Assembly: GCF_019459225.1 (NCBI RefSeq)
Contig: NZ_JAIAZY010000020.1
Span: 1 to 64,000 of the forward strand
DNA length: 64,000 nucleotides
From: Bacillus sp. IITD106
GTDB lineage: Bacteria; Bacillota; Bacilli; Bacillales; Bacillaceae_C
Direction of reading: 5' to 3'
Under the pieces are notes generated by a model. The model was not told the DNA's origin. It was given only the letters and a program-made list of their open reading frames with translations, and ran no database searches. The stretch's first letter is position 1, and each line of letters starts with the position of its first letter. Positions 37,315 through 45,399 of the stretch are shown here, in pieces. Both the position numbers and the translations under genes were made by a program.

Positions 37315-37343
37315 ATCTTATCGGTTTAAAAAAGGAATGTCAA
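37315..37343 (-). promoter_or_regulatory. trp operon sigma-A promoter
   Basis: On the minus strand TTGACA, exactly 17 bases, then TAAGAT, about 25 bases before T-box 1. This is an almost consensus sigma-A promoter. Confidence 0.85.
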
Positions 37344-37389
37344 GATGTTATTTTCATTTTCTTTCATGAATTTGGATATTACCATAAAT

Positions 37390-37418
37390 TCAAAAGGACC
37401 CGATATTTTGGGGTCCTT
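37390..37418 (-). terminator. Terminator of the 37432-37644 gene
   Basis: On the minus strand AAGGACCCC, AAAATATC and GGGTCCTTTT form a GC-rich stem just after the stop. Confidence 0.75.
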
Positions 37419-37431
37419 GATAGAGCTATAT

Positions 37432-37644
37432 TTACAGCTGTTTTGAAGACTTCGATCCTCTTTTGTCTTGCTCATTTTTTTCCCGATCTTCGACAAGCTT
37501 GTCCGATATATCATCAATTGGCATGAGTAATTGATCGCGCTGGGCTTGCTTTTCCGGATCATCCTTAAAGGCTTTATCTTTATCATTTCGTTCTCTCAGC
37601 GTCTTGGCTCGGTCGATTTTGTTTTGTGTTGGCTCGTGACTCAT
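37432..37644 (-). CDS. Small hydrophilic hypothetical protein
   Basis: 70 aa, almost entirely charged or polar (NKIDRAKTLRERNDKDKAFK, DDISDKLVEDREKNEQDKRG). No membrane segment or known motif. ATG at 37644 is the third of three consecutive ATGs and lies seven bases from GGAGG. Low complexity suggests a disordered or spore-type small protein; I do not recognise it. Confidence 0.7.
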   Translation of the reverse strand: MSHEPTQNKIDRAKTLRERNDKDKAFKDDPEKQAQRDQLLMPIDDISDKLVEDREKNEQDKRGSKSSKQL

Positions 37645-37698
37645 CATCATCCCTCCACTTTTACTTTCCTTTTTCCAATAAAAGAGAGGATGAAACAT

Positions 37699-38580
37699 TT
37701 AATTCTGCCGTTGTTCTGTTTCTATATCTCCGCCAAACACTTTTTCTTTTGAAAATCCTCTTCCAAGAATTTCTGAGGCGTTTAGAAAAACAACAAAGGA
37801 AGTTGGTTCCTGTTCTTGAAGAACCTTCTTCAAATACACGGCCTCCGACTGCTCGACTACGCAAAAAATCATCGTTCTTTCTCTATTCGTGTATCCACCA
37901 AGTGATTTCACTTTGGTTAATCCACGGTCTATTTCCTCACGGATTATCTGTTGGATCTTCGCTTCATTTTCCGTAATGATTAACACTAGCTTTGTAGGAG
38001 AAGTTTGGAGCTGAACAAAATCGATGACTTTGCTCGTCACATAAATGGAAATCATCGCAAACAAGGCCAGTTCCAAGTTAAAAATAAATGCCGATGCGGT
38101 AACAACGATGCCATCTACGAGCAACTGGGAGAAACCACTTGATAGCCCTGTGTATTTTTTTAATAATTGTGCAATCATGGCAGTTCCCCCAGTAGAACCG
38201 CCTCCGCGATAAACAATCCCGAGGCCGATTCCAAGGACAATTCCTCCATATATTGCACCTAACATTGGTTCCTTAATATGTAGGTCCATCCCTTGTGTTA
38301 ACCAAATAGTCAATGGAACAAAAACAGTGCCTATTAATGTCTTTGCGCTAAAATCCTTGCCCAGAACAAGTAGACCCACGATAAATAAGGGTAAATTTAT
38401 ACTAATTTGAACGAATGCTGGATTCCACTGAAACAACTCGTATAAGAGGGTACTGATACCCGAAACACCACCCGCCGCTAGCTTAGATGGCAGCAAAAAC
38501 ATATTATACGAAAGACCAACGAGGGTTGCCCCAAACATGATCTGAACATATTCCCATACTAATGAAGAGCTTTTCTTCAT
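37699..38580 (-). CDS. YitT-family membrane protein (DUF161/DUF2179)
   Basis: 293 aa. Five to six transmembrane helices (GATLVGLSYNMFLLPSKLA; LPLFIVGLLVLGKDFS; GAIYGGIVLGIGLGIVYRGG) with the conserved STGGTAMIAQLLKKYTGLS. A C-terminal DUF2179 soluble domain follows (about residues 205-280: VLIITENEAKIQQIIREEID). Many paralogues occur in Bacillaceae (YitT, YpjC, YqfU). They are putative transporters of unknown substrate. Confidence 0.9.
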   Translation of the reverse strand: MKKSSSLVWEYVQIMFGATLVGLSYNMFLLPSKLAAGGVSGISTLLYELFQWNPAFVQISINLPLFIVGLLVLGKDFSAKTLIGTVFVPLTIWLTQGMDLHIKEPMLGAIYGGIVLGIGLGIVYRGGGSTGGTAMIAQLLKKYTGLSSGFSQLLVDGIVVTASAFIFNLELALFAMISIYVTSKVIDFVQLQTSPTKLVLIITENEAKIQQIIREEIDRGLTKVKSLGGYTNRERTMIFCVVEQSEAVYLKKVLQEQEPTSFVVFLNASEILGRGFSKEKVFGGDIETEQRQN

Positions 38581-38666
38581 TTTATAAACACCTACTCTCT
38601 TATGATTGCTATTTATATTTTAGCAAATAAGAGAGGATTTACCCTTTTTCAAAAAAGCAAGATATT

Positions 38667-39440
38667 TTATATTCCATAAAAATGTTTCGTGTTTTCATAT
38701 AAACTCTTATACACAAATGAAAGGTCTTCTTTTTTAAGCTTCGCAATCATCTTAACCGATTCATGGATCATTGCTGGATGAGTCATCTTTCCTGTAAAAT
38801 CCCCTTCAAAACGCCAAGGCCCATCTGTTTCAACCATCATTTGACTTAAAGGATATGTAACAACGAGCTGTTTGATTTCCTCTTCATATAAAACATCAGG
38901 GGTTATAGAAATAAAATAGCCATTTTTAATCATACGTTCGATCGTAATTAAATCACCTTTAAACCAATGAAAATGGGCATGTTTAATATTATGCTTTTCT
39001 AAAAGGTCACACACGATAGGAGCATCATCATATACTGCGTGAAGCACTACAGGCTTGTCCCATTTCTTAGCGAATTTCAAAAATTCATCGAGTAAAAGTA
39101 TGTAAGGATCCAAAGAGATTTCCTGATTCTCACTACGCAAGTAATATGGCAAACCGACTTCCCCAACAGCTACCATTTCATCCCGATTTTCAGACATCCA
39201 GTTAAAAAGCTCGACCACCTCTTGTTCTAATGGTAATTCCTGTTCTGGATGAAAGCCAAATGCGGGCTTCACTTGCGGAAATTGTTTTGCCAACTGGGCA
39301 TTTTTCTTACACGATTCCAAATCGAAAGAAACAGATATCAGATTAGAACAATGAATTTGGTCCAATTCCTTCATTATCAAACTGATTTCTTCTTGATCAT
39401 AATGATCTAAATGAATATGCGCATCCACAATTTTCTCCAA
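38667..39440 (-). CDS. TatD-like amidohydrolase in thiamine-precursor operon
   Basis: 257 aa TatD-family metal-dependent hydrolase: VDAHIHLDHYD (HxH metal motif), FGFHPEQE, VGEVGLPYYL (Glu ligand), VVLHAVYDD, KHAHFHWFKG and MVETDGPW. TTG at 39440 follows GGAGG; it begins two bases after the ABC ATPase gene. Classical TatD proteins are nucleases, but the fusion to a TPP-controlled import operon suggests a hydrolase for an imported thiamine fragment. Confidence 0.85.
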   Translation of the reverse strand: MEKIVDAHIHLDHYDQEEISLIMKELDQIHCSNLISVSFDLESCKKNAQLAKQFPQVKPAFGFHPEQELPLEQEVVELFNWMSENRDEMVAVGEVGLPYYLRSENQEISLDPYILLLDEFLKFAKKWDKPVVLHAVYDDAPIVCDLLEKHNIKHAHFHWFKGDLITIERMIKNGYFISITPDVLYEEEIKQLVVTYPLSQMMVETDGPWRFEGDFTGKMTHPAMIHESVKMIAKLKKEDLSFVYKSLYENTKHFYGI

Positions 39441-39442
39441 TC

Positions 39443-40177
39443 TTACGACCTCCCTACTGCTTCATAAAGTTCCTTTTTAAAGGTTAAAAATTCATCCATT
39501 AAAAGTAAATCACGCTCTCTAGGACGTTTGAATGGAACTTTTACTTCATGAATGACCTGTGCTGGATTGCTTGACAAAACGATGATACGATCCGAAAGAA
39601 ACAAGGCTTCATCAATGTTGTGGGTCACAAATAAAATAGTCCTTCGAAATTCAGCCCAAATAGCCAGCAACCATTGATGCATTTCCAGGCGAGTAAAATC
39701 ATCCAAAGCTGAGAATGGTTCATCTAGGCAAATCAGAGACTGAGGACTTAACAATGCTCTAATAAACGCCGCTCTTTGTTTCATTCCACCTGATAATTCA
39801 CTTGGCTTTGAGTTCTCATATCCATTCAGTCCAGCTTTTTCAATCATCGCTGTTGCTTTCTCAACATCTCTTTTTTCATGCAGTTCCTGTCCAAGTAATA
39901 CATTTTCCAATACTGTTCTCCACGGAAACAACGCTGGTTGTTGCGGCATATAGCTTATGAATCCACGTTTATCCGTAATATTTTCCCCGTCAAGCGTGAC
40001 CGTTCCCTGTTCAGGTACCAACAAACCACCAATTACATGAAATAATGTGCTTTTCCCACTGCCGGAGGGACCTAAAATCGTGACGAACTCACCATCTTGC
40101 ACCTCTAAGCTAATATCTTCCAACACTTTACGTCCATTAAAGCTTTTGGATATATGTTTCATTTCGAGGAATCCCAT
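39443..40177 (-). CDS. thiZ: ABC transporter ATP-binding protein (ThiZ type)
   Basis: 244 aa. Walker A GPSGSGKST, Q-loop YMPQQPALFPW, signature LSGGMKQR, Walker B LICLDEPFSALD and H-loop VTHNID. It belongs to the nitrate/sulfonate/taurine/pyrimidine importer group. ATG at 40177 is about ten bases from GGGAGG. It energises uptake together with the adjoining permease and ThiY-like receptor. Confidence 0.9.
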   Translation of the reverse strand: MGFLEMKHISKSFNGRKVLEDISLEVQDGEFVTILGPSGSGKSTLFHVIGGLLVPEQGTVTLDGENITDKRGFISYMPQQPALFPWRTVLENVLLGQELHEKRDVEKATAMIEKAGLNGYENSKPSELSGGMKQRAAFIRALLSPQSLICLDEPFSALDDFTRLEMHQWLLAIWAEFRRTILFVTHNIDEALFLSDRIIVLSSNPAQVIHEVKVPFKRPRERDLLLMDEFLTFKKELYEAVGRS

Positions 40178-40182
40178 TTCCG

Positions 40183-40938
40183 TCACGCCTCCCTTTTCCA
40201 CTTGACTAACCACTTTTCACATAAAGTAATGGCACCAAAAAATAAGAGACTTAAAATCATAATGATAAAAATAGCAACAAAAACTCGATCCGTACGAAAA
40301 GATGAGGATGCGAGCGTCATATAAACACCAATTCCTTTTTTCGCTCCAAGCCACTCCGATATAACCGCTCCCATCACGCTGTATGTTGCGGAAATTTTTA
40401 ATCCAGAAAATAAGGAAGGAAGTGAATTGGGCCATTCCAATTTAGTAAACATCTGTATTTTGGAAGCACCAGCCATCAACATATAATGCTTCATTTCAGG
40501 TGGTGTGTTTCGAAATCCTCCTAAAGAGGCAATCGTCACAGGGAAAAAACATACGAGTGTAATGACGATGATTTTCGGTAAAATCCCGAAACCAAACCAA
40601 ATGACAAGCAATGGCGCCAAAACAATAATGGGCACATTTTGTGAAAGAATAAGAAGTGGGTATACGCCCTCTTGAACTTTCGGAACTAAATGCAATAATA
40701 TAGCGGCAAGCAGCCCGACTGAACACCCGATGCAAAACCCTGCCAACGAAAGCCCAATTGTGGATATCAAATGAGAAGAAAAATGACCAAAACCAAAGAA
40801 CATTTCTTTAAAAATTGCCGTTGGGGCAGGTAACAGCCAACCTGGTATTTCCGCAACGTTCACAATAACTTCCCAAATGAAAAGTAAAAGAAGGAGGACC
40901 AACGCAGGCCTCCATCCTTTCATAAACACTGCTTTCAT
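40183..40938 (-). CDS. thiX: ABC transporter permease (ThiX type)
   Basis: 251 aa with about six transmembrane segments and a BPD_transp_1 EAA-like loop (EMKHYMLMAGASKIQMFTKL followed by EWPNSLPSLFSGLKISAT). It overlaps the preceding YqgV-like gene by one base. Family: SsuC/TauC/ThiX permeases. Confidence 0.9.
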   Translation of the reverse strand: MKAVFMKGWRPALVLLLLLFIWEVIVNVAEIPGWLLPAPTAIFKEMFFGFGHFSSHLISTIGLSLAGFCIGCSVGLLAAILLHLVPKVQEGVYPLLILSQNVPIIVLAPLLVIWFGFGILPKIIVITLVCFFPVTIASLGGFRNTPPEMKHYMLMAGASKIQMFTKLEWPNSLPSLFSGLKISATYSVMGAVISEWLGAKKGIGVYMTLASSSFRTDRVFVAIFIIMILSLLFFGAITLCEKWLVKWKREA

Positions 40939-41228
40939 CAGCTATATTTCTCCGTCAACTTACCCATTGTAATTCCAGATGGCTGGTATAAAATTTTCAC
41001 TTGAGATATGACATTGCTGCTGCCCATTTCAATCATCCGTTCATTCATTTTTTCTATCACTCTCATTAATTCCGTAAATTCGCCTTCCATCGTTGTCTCA
41101 AGTGGATGAACTTCGTATTTCACACCTGACTCATCAATCACCTTGATTGCTTCATCCACATACGGAATCACACTTTCGCCATTTTTTGTTTTCGGAATAA
41201 TTTGTATGCTAATTAATGAATTTGCCAT
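40938..41228 (-). CDS. Thiamine-binding protein, MTH1187/YqgV family
   Basis: 96 aa ferredoxin-like fold of the MTH1187/YkoF family (DUF77): ISIQIIPKTKNGESVIPYVD, VHPLETTMEGEFTELMRVIE. YkoF and YqgV relatives bind thiamine or its pyrimidine part. Its place between the receptor and permease genes fits a ligand-binding or buffering role. Confidence 0.85.
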   Translation of the reverse strand: MANSLISIQIIPKTKNGESVIPYVDEAIKVIDESGVKYEVHPLETTMEGEFTELMRVIEKMNERMIEMGSSNVISQVKILYQPSGITMGKLTEKYS

Positions 41229-41240
41229 CAGAAATTCCTC

Positions 41241-42218
41241 CTATTTAGGTAAAAATTCATTCGTAAATGCTTTATCAACATCAATTTCTTTTTCAAGCAA
41301 TCCCTTTTCAAGCATCCAGTTCATATAATTTTTCCAGACTTCTTGTTTCTGCTCTCCCCAACGAGGTGCATCATCCTGATACTTTGCAGCTAGCCATTCT
41401 TGACTCTTCTTTACAAGCTCCGGGTCAAGATCGGGTACAGCTTTTATTAAAATATCAGCAGCTTCGCTAGGATTATTGATCGCAAACTCATAACCTTTTG
41501 AAACAGCCGCCATAAAAGCTTTTACAGTATCTGGGTCATTCTTGATCATTTTCTCATTCGTCGAAATAACGGGTGTATAATAATCTAGTTTATCCGAGTA
41601 ATCTGTCAAATAAATCATATTGATTTTTTCTCCGCGTAGTTCAGCTTCGACTCCGGTCCATGCATAATAAATCCATGCAAAATCAATATCTCTTTTAACT
41701 GCTGTGAAAAAGTCAGTATCCCCCATATTTACAATTTCAAGCTTGTTAATATCAGCATTGTCTACATTCATGAGCGACGCTAGCACAGCTTGTTCAAGTG
41801 GAGCGCCCCAGCCACCATATGTTTTTCCTTCAAAATCTTTTGGGGATTTAATATTCTTATCCACAGGTGAAGCGAAGCCAGATGTATTATGCTGAATAAC
41901 CGCTCCGATTGAGACAATTGGAACACCTTGCACACGGGCTTCAGTAATACTTTCTTGATAGCTAATTCCAAATTCGGACTTTCCAGATGCGACCAAATTA
42001 TCGGCCCCCGCTTCTCCTGGCATGATAATATCGACATCCAAACTTTCATCCTTAAAATATCCTTTTTCCTTTGCCACGTATAGACCTGTATGGTTCGTGT
42101 TCGGCGTCCAATCCAACACGACCGTTACCTTTTTCAAACCGGTACTTTCTTCCTTTTTCGCGCCCCCACAACCAGTGAGCAACATTAAAACAAGCAAACT
42201 AGTCAACCATTTTCTCAT
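41241..42218 (-). CDS. thiY: ThiY-type pyrimidine-binding lipoprotein (NMT1/THI5 family)
   Basis: 325 aa. Lipoprotein signal with lipobox LLTGC. The NMT1/THI5-like domain is VTVVLDWTPNTNHTGLYVAK, followed by GVPIVSIGAVIQHNTSGFAS and YGGWGAP. ThiY of Bacillus binds N-formyl-4-amino-5-aminomethyl-2-methylpyrimidine, a thiamine breakdown product. ATG at 42218 has AAAGGAGG nearby; the upstream reading runs into the riboswitch. First gene of the TPP-controlled operon. Confidence 0.92.
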   Translation of the reverse strand: MRKWLTSLLVLMLLTGCGGAKKEESTGLKKVTVVLDWTPNTNHTGLYVAKEKGYFKDESLDVDIIMPGEAGADNLVASGKSEFGISYQESITEARVQGVPIVSIGAVIQHNTSGFASPVDKNIKSPKDFEGKTYGGWGAPLEQAVLASLMNVDNADINKLEIVNMGDTDFFTAVKRDIDFAWIYYAWTGVEAELRGEKINMIYLTDYSDKLDYYTPVISTNEKMIKNDPDTVKAFMAAVSKGYEFAINNPSEAADILIKAVPDLDPELVKKSQEWLAAKYQDDAPRWGEQKQEVWKNYMNWMLEKGLLEKEIDVDKAFTNEFLPK

Positions 42219-42259
42219 TCTACTTTTCCCTCCTTTAGGAAAGTGAACCGCGTAAACGA

Positions 42260-42292
42260 AAAAGATGCCCAAGGCTTTGAACCTGGACATCT
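42260..42292 (-). terminator. Attenuator of the TPP riboswitch
   Basis: On the minus strand AGATGTCCAGG, TTCAAAG and CCTTGGGCATCT are followed by TTTTTCG, between the aptamer and thiY. It is the probable expression platform. Confidence 0.8.
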
Positions 42293-42321
42293 GAAAGAAC
42301 ATTCATTATGTATGAATGAAT

Positions 42322-42412
42322 TCATGTTCCCTTCGCTGGTATGAGCCAGAGCAGGTTCTAAGGGTCAGCATCTATTGGATGCACTCTCAACCGGCCACAC
42401 CGGTCCCCCCAC
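42322..42412 (-). promoter_or_regulatory. TPP riboswitch (THI element)
   Basis: Minus-strand conserved parts appear in order: GGGGGGACCGG, GCCGGTTGAGAGT, GCTGACCCTTAGAACCTG, CTGGCTCATACCAGCG and AAGGGAACATG. These match the THI box (CUGAGA-like, ACCCUU-GAACCUGAUCUGG-UAAUGCCAGCG-AGGGAA). It controls the whole ThiYXZ/TatD operon by an attenuator. Confidence 0.96.
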
Positions 42413-42437
42413 ATTCCATATGATTTTATCAATATCT

Positions 42438-42466
42438 AGTATAGCAGAGTTTCAGATTATCGTAAA
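42438..42466 (-). promoter_or_regulatory. Sigma-A promoter of the thiY operon
   Basis: Minus strand TTTACG, 17 bases, TATACT, about 25 bases upstream of the aptamer; overlaps the end of the upstream YfhF-type gene. Confidence 0.65.
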
Positions 42467-43356
42467 ATATTCCCTAAAGCCTGTGCCAATTCAGGGTATT
42501 GAAAGGTATAACCATGTTGTTGCGCTTTTTGGGGAATTGCACGTTGTCCCCTTAAAAGCATGTCACTCATTTCTCCGAGCATCGCTTTCATCGCAAAACT
42601 AGGAACAGGCAGCCAATGCGGTCGATGAAGCACTTGGCCAATCGTTTTACCGAATTCATTATTTTTCACTAGATTCGGTGAAGTCACGTTAAGTGGGCCA
42701 GAAATCGATTCGTTTTCAACGGCAAAAAGCAATAATCCCGCTACATCAGCTTGATGGACCCAAGACACCCATTGATTACCTGAACCAACACGGCCACCCA
42801 CTCCCAGTTTATATGGGAGTGCCATGAGTGGGAGCGCTCCTCCCTTACCAAGGACGACACCTAATCGAGCAAAAACAGTACGAACCCCCAGCTTTTCTGC
42901 CTGTACCGCTTCTTCTTCCCACTTTCTTACGACACTTGCTAAAAAATCGCTAGCGTGCGGCTTCGATTCCTCCGTAAAAGTTTTCTCATCTGACATCCCA
43001 TAATAGCCAACCGCAGATCCGTTTACGAGCACCTTTGGTTTCGGGTCCAATTTTTCAATGAGTCTAACGATTTCTCGCGTCGCACGGATTCTACTTTCAA
43101 CGATCCGTTTCTTTTTCACCTTCGTCCATCTACCGTTAATTGACTCACCCGCTAGGTTGATGATGGCATCGACATGATTAAGATATTTTTCAGGCTCACT
43201 ATTTGGGTTTAACCATTCTACCGCTTGCAATCGATTTGACTCAGCGACCTTTTCTCTATTTCTAGTAAGTATCGTAATGTCATGCCCGTCGTTTAAGAGT
43301 CGATCTTGCAGTGCTTTTCCAACAAAACCACTTCCACCTGCAATCACAATGTGCAA
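42457..43356 (-). CDS. TIGR01777 epimerase-like protein (YfhF type)
   Basis: 299 aa SDR family. Rossmann motif IAGGSGFVGKALQDRL, then INLAGESINGRW, LVNGSAVGYYG, and FARLGVVLGKGGALPLM. C-terminal DUF1731 segment (LPVPSFAMKAMLGEMSDMLL, GQRAIPQKAQQHGYTFQYP). TTG at 43356 is preceded by GGAGGTG. Relatives are linked to cell-division inhibition (SulA-like) or unknown NAD(P)-dependent epimerase activity. Confidence 0.93.
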   Translation of the reverse strand: MHIVIAGGSGFVGKALQDRLLNDGHDITILTRNREKVAESNRLQAVEWLNPNSEPEKYLNHVDAIINLAGESINGRWTKVKKKRIVESRIRATREIVRLIEKLDPKPKVLVNGSAVGYYGMSDEKTFTEESKPHASDFLASVVRKWEEEAVQAEKLGVRTVFARLGVVLGKGGALPLMALPYKLGVGGRVGSGNQWVSWVHQADVAGLLLFAVENESISGPLNVTSPNLVKNNEFGKTIGQVLHRPHWLPVPSFAMKAMLGEMSDMLLRGQRAIPQKAQQHGYTFQYPELAQALGNILR

Positions 43357-43515
43357 TTAATATGCACCTCCCGCCCTAATCTCTTTACCAAAATCATACA
43401 TTATGTATGCGCTTTATCGCAATCGTATAAGGGACGGAACATTTCTTCAATTATAAATATACTTTTCTATGAATAAAAATGTGCTTGATTTAGAGAAAAA
43501 CATGCTTTATTATTT

Positions 43516-43533
43516 ACCTAATGATTATTAGGT
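43516..43533. promoter_or_regulatory. Putative TetR operator
   Basis: ACCTAAT GATT ATTAGGT, an 18-bp dyad, lies immediately before the ribosome site and start of the TetR gene. Position and symmetry fit autorepression of the tetR-permease-DUF917-hydantoinase operon. Confidence 0.6.
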
Positions 43534-43543
43534 GGTGAATATT

Positions 43544-44131
43544 TTGACTAAAGACAAAATTTTGGAAGCGGCGATTCATCAGTATTCGCTTCATAATTAT
43601 CATGGTGCGACGATGCAAAAAATTGCGAAAGAGGTTGGAATTAAACCTGCCTCCATTTATTTTTTTTATAAAAATAAAGAAGCTTTATTCGTCGCTGCGT
43701 TTCAAAAATTATTGGAAAATCATTTCAAACGCATGCAAACCATACTGGAGGAAGTACGTGAAAAACCAATTTTGGATATTTTCGCGACATTGATGAAAGG
43801 GACAGTCGAGTACCATAAAAACAATATGGATGAAACGAATGCCTATATTTCCCTTATCACATCTCCACCAGCTGAAATAAAAAAGTTTCTTCATGATCAT
43901 ATGAATAAATTTGATGCGTGGATGATTGATTCTTTACATCACCTAATCAAACGCGACCATCCGGAAATATCAGATCAAGCAACAGTTAACCTAACTCGAC
44001 AGTTCATCTTATTGTTGGACGGGATTTTTTGGGAGATTAATTTATATGAGGACGATGAATTATCTGAACAAATCGAACAAGCTTTACACATCTTAGACAT
44101 TTTATTAGGGGGAAACAGCGATGGCAAATGA
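43544..44131 (+). CDS. TetR-family transcriptional regulator
   Basis: 195 aa. N-terminal HTH: TKDKILEAAIHQYSLHNYHG and GIKPASIYFFYKNKEALFVAAF. The C-terminal ligand-binding half is helical. TTG at 43544 is preferred (AGGTGGTG six bases upstream, typical MTKxKIL beginning) over GTG at 43532. Its last 11 bases overlap the permease gene, so it most likely regulates that operon. Confidence 0.9.
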   Translation: MTKDKILEAAIHQYSLHNYHGATMQKIAKEVGIKPASIYFFYKNKEALFVAAFQKLLENHFKRMQTILEEVREKPILDIFATLMKGTVEYHKNNMDETNAYISLITSPPAEIKKFLHDHMNKFDAWMIDSLHHLIKRDHPEISDQATVNLTRQFILLLDGIFWEINLYEDDELSEQIEQALHILDILLGGNSDGK

Positions 44132-45398
44132 TTACGCTAGAGAAGCAGTACCAGAGAGTGAAAGGAAAAAGTGGTTATCCATTAGCCTCGTCTGGATAGC
44201 AGTTGGTATTGACTTATCAGCCATGCTTTTCGGAGCAGAACTTGGTAAAGGAATGAACTTTAATGATGCATTGCTTTCAGTTATTATCGGTTCAGCTATT
44301 TTAGGGGTGCTTGCTGCATTTTGTGCTTACGTAGGGGCCGTAACTGGACTCTCTACGTCAATGATTTCGAGATTTACTTTTGGTATATCGGGAGCAAAAT
44401 TTGTCTCCTTATTTATCGCCATTTCCCTGCTTGGCTGGTTCGGGGTGCAAACCGGATTTTTCGCGGAGAATGCATTTGCAGCAGTTAAAGGAGCAATGGG
44501 TTTAGAGCTTCCAATTCCACTACTTGCTGGTATTGGCGGCATCTTAATGATGACGACTGCCATTATTGGATACCGTGCCATTGAGAAACTTAGTTCTTGG
44601 TCCGTACCTTTATTATTAATTCTTGTTATTTTAGCGGTTATTTTAGCTATTAATAAATTTGGACTGAGTGAACTAAAAGCACCAGTGGAAAATGTCTTTT
44701 CATTCGGTATGGCGATTTCTCTTGTTATTAGTATTTTCGTAACGGGTGCCGTCATTTCCCCAGACGTATCGAGATGGGCAAAAACGAGAAAAGATGCCGT
44801 TTTAGCTTCCTTCTTTGGTTTCTTCTTCGGGAATAGCTTTATGATTGTTGTCGCGATGATTTTATCAAGAATTATGGACGAAAGCAGTTTAACGACGATT
44901 ATGATTACAGTCGGTTTAGGAATTCCAGGAATATTAGTGCTTATTCTTGCCCAATGGACAACCAATACAAGCAATGCCTATTCTTCAGGATTAAGTCTTT
45001 CCGTCATTTTTACTCGTACGAATAAAGCAGTTCTTACTTTAATTGCCGGAATAATAGGAACCCTTCTCGCAGTACTTGGAATTTATGATTATTTTATTAA
45101 TTTCTTGAGCATCATGACATTGTTCATTGCTCCAATTGGTGGAGTATATACAGCGTATTACTATATTGGCGGGGCAAAGCTTTTTGACACATTAAACGAC
45201 AAAGCCTTTAAATTCTTGCCACTTACAGCTTGGGCTTTTGGAACATTAATCAGCTGGTTTACTACAGAGCGCCCAATTGGATTGGAGCTTTTTACCTTTA
45301 CGACGATCCCTTCTTTGGACAGCTTTGTGATCGCATTTATTTTCCAAGCGATTTTCTTACTTATCTTTAAACAACGTGGTAAAAAAGGAGCGATCTAA
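44121..45398 (+). CDS. NCS1-family nucleobase/hydantoin permease
   Basis: 425 aa with about 12 transmembrane helices, CodB-like: SLVWIAVGIDLSAMLFGAEL, GVLAAFCAYVGAVTGLSTSM, GWFGVQTGFFAENAF, TGAVISPDVSRWAKTRKDAV. NCS1 carriers import cytosine, allantoin, hydantoins and similar rings by Na+ or H+ symport. The downstream hydantoinase points to a ring-containing amide substrate. Confidence 0.9.
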   Translation: MANDYAREAVPESERKKWLSISLVWIAVGIDLSAMLFGAELGKGMNFNDALLSVIIGSAILGVLAAFCAYVGAVTGLSTSMISRFTFGISGAKFVSLFIAISLLGWFGVQTGFFAENAFAAVKGAMGLELPIPLLAGIGGILMMTTAIIGYRAIEKLSSWSVPLLLILVILAVILAINKFGLSELKAPVENVFSFGMAISLVISIFVTGAVISPDVSRWAKTRKDAVLASFFGFFFGNSFMIVVAMILSRIMDESSLTTIMITVGLGIPGILVLILAQWTTNTSNAYSSGLSLSVIFTRTNKAVLTLIAGIIGTLLAVLGIYDYFINFLSIMTLFIAPIGGVYTAYYYIGGAKLFDTLNDKAFKFLPLTAWAFGTLISWFTTERPIGLELFTFTTIPSLDSFVIAFIFQAIFLLIFKQRGKKGAI

Positions 45399-45399
45399 C

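Noticed and set aside
44327-44974. 215-codon minus-strand ORF inside the NCS1 permease gene
   Set aside because: It is antisense to a clear membrane-protein gene, has no ribosome site and gives a composition typical of shadow frames.
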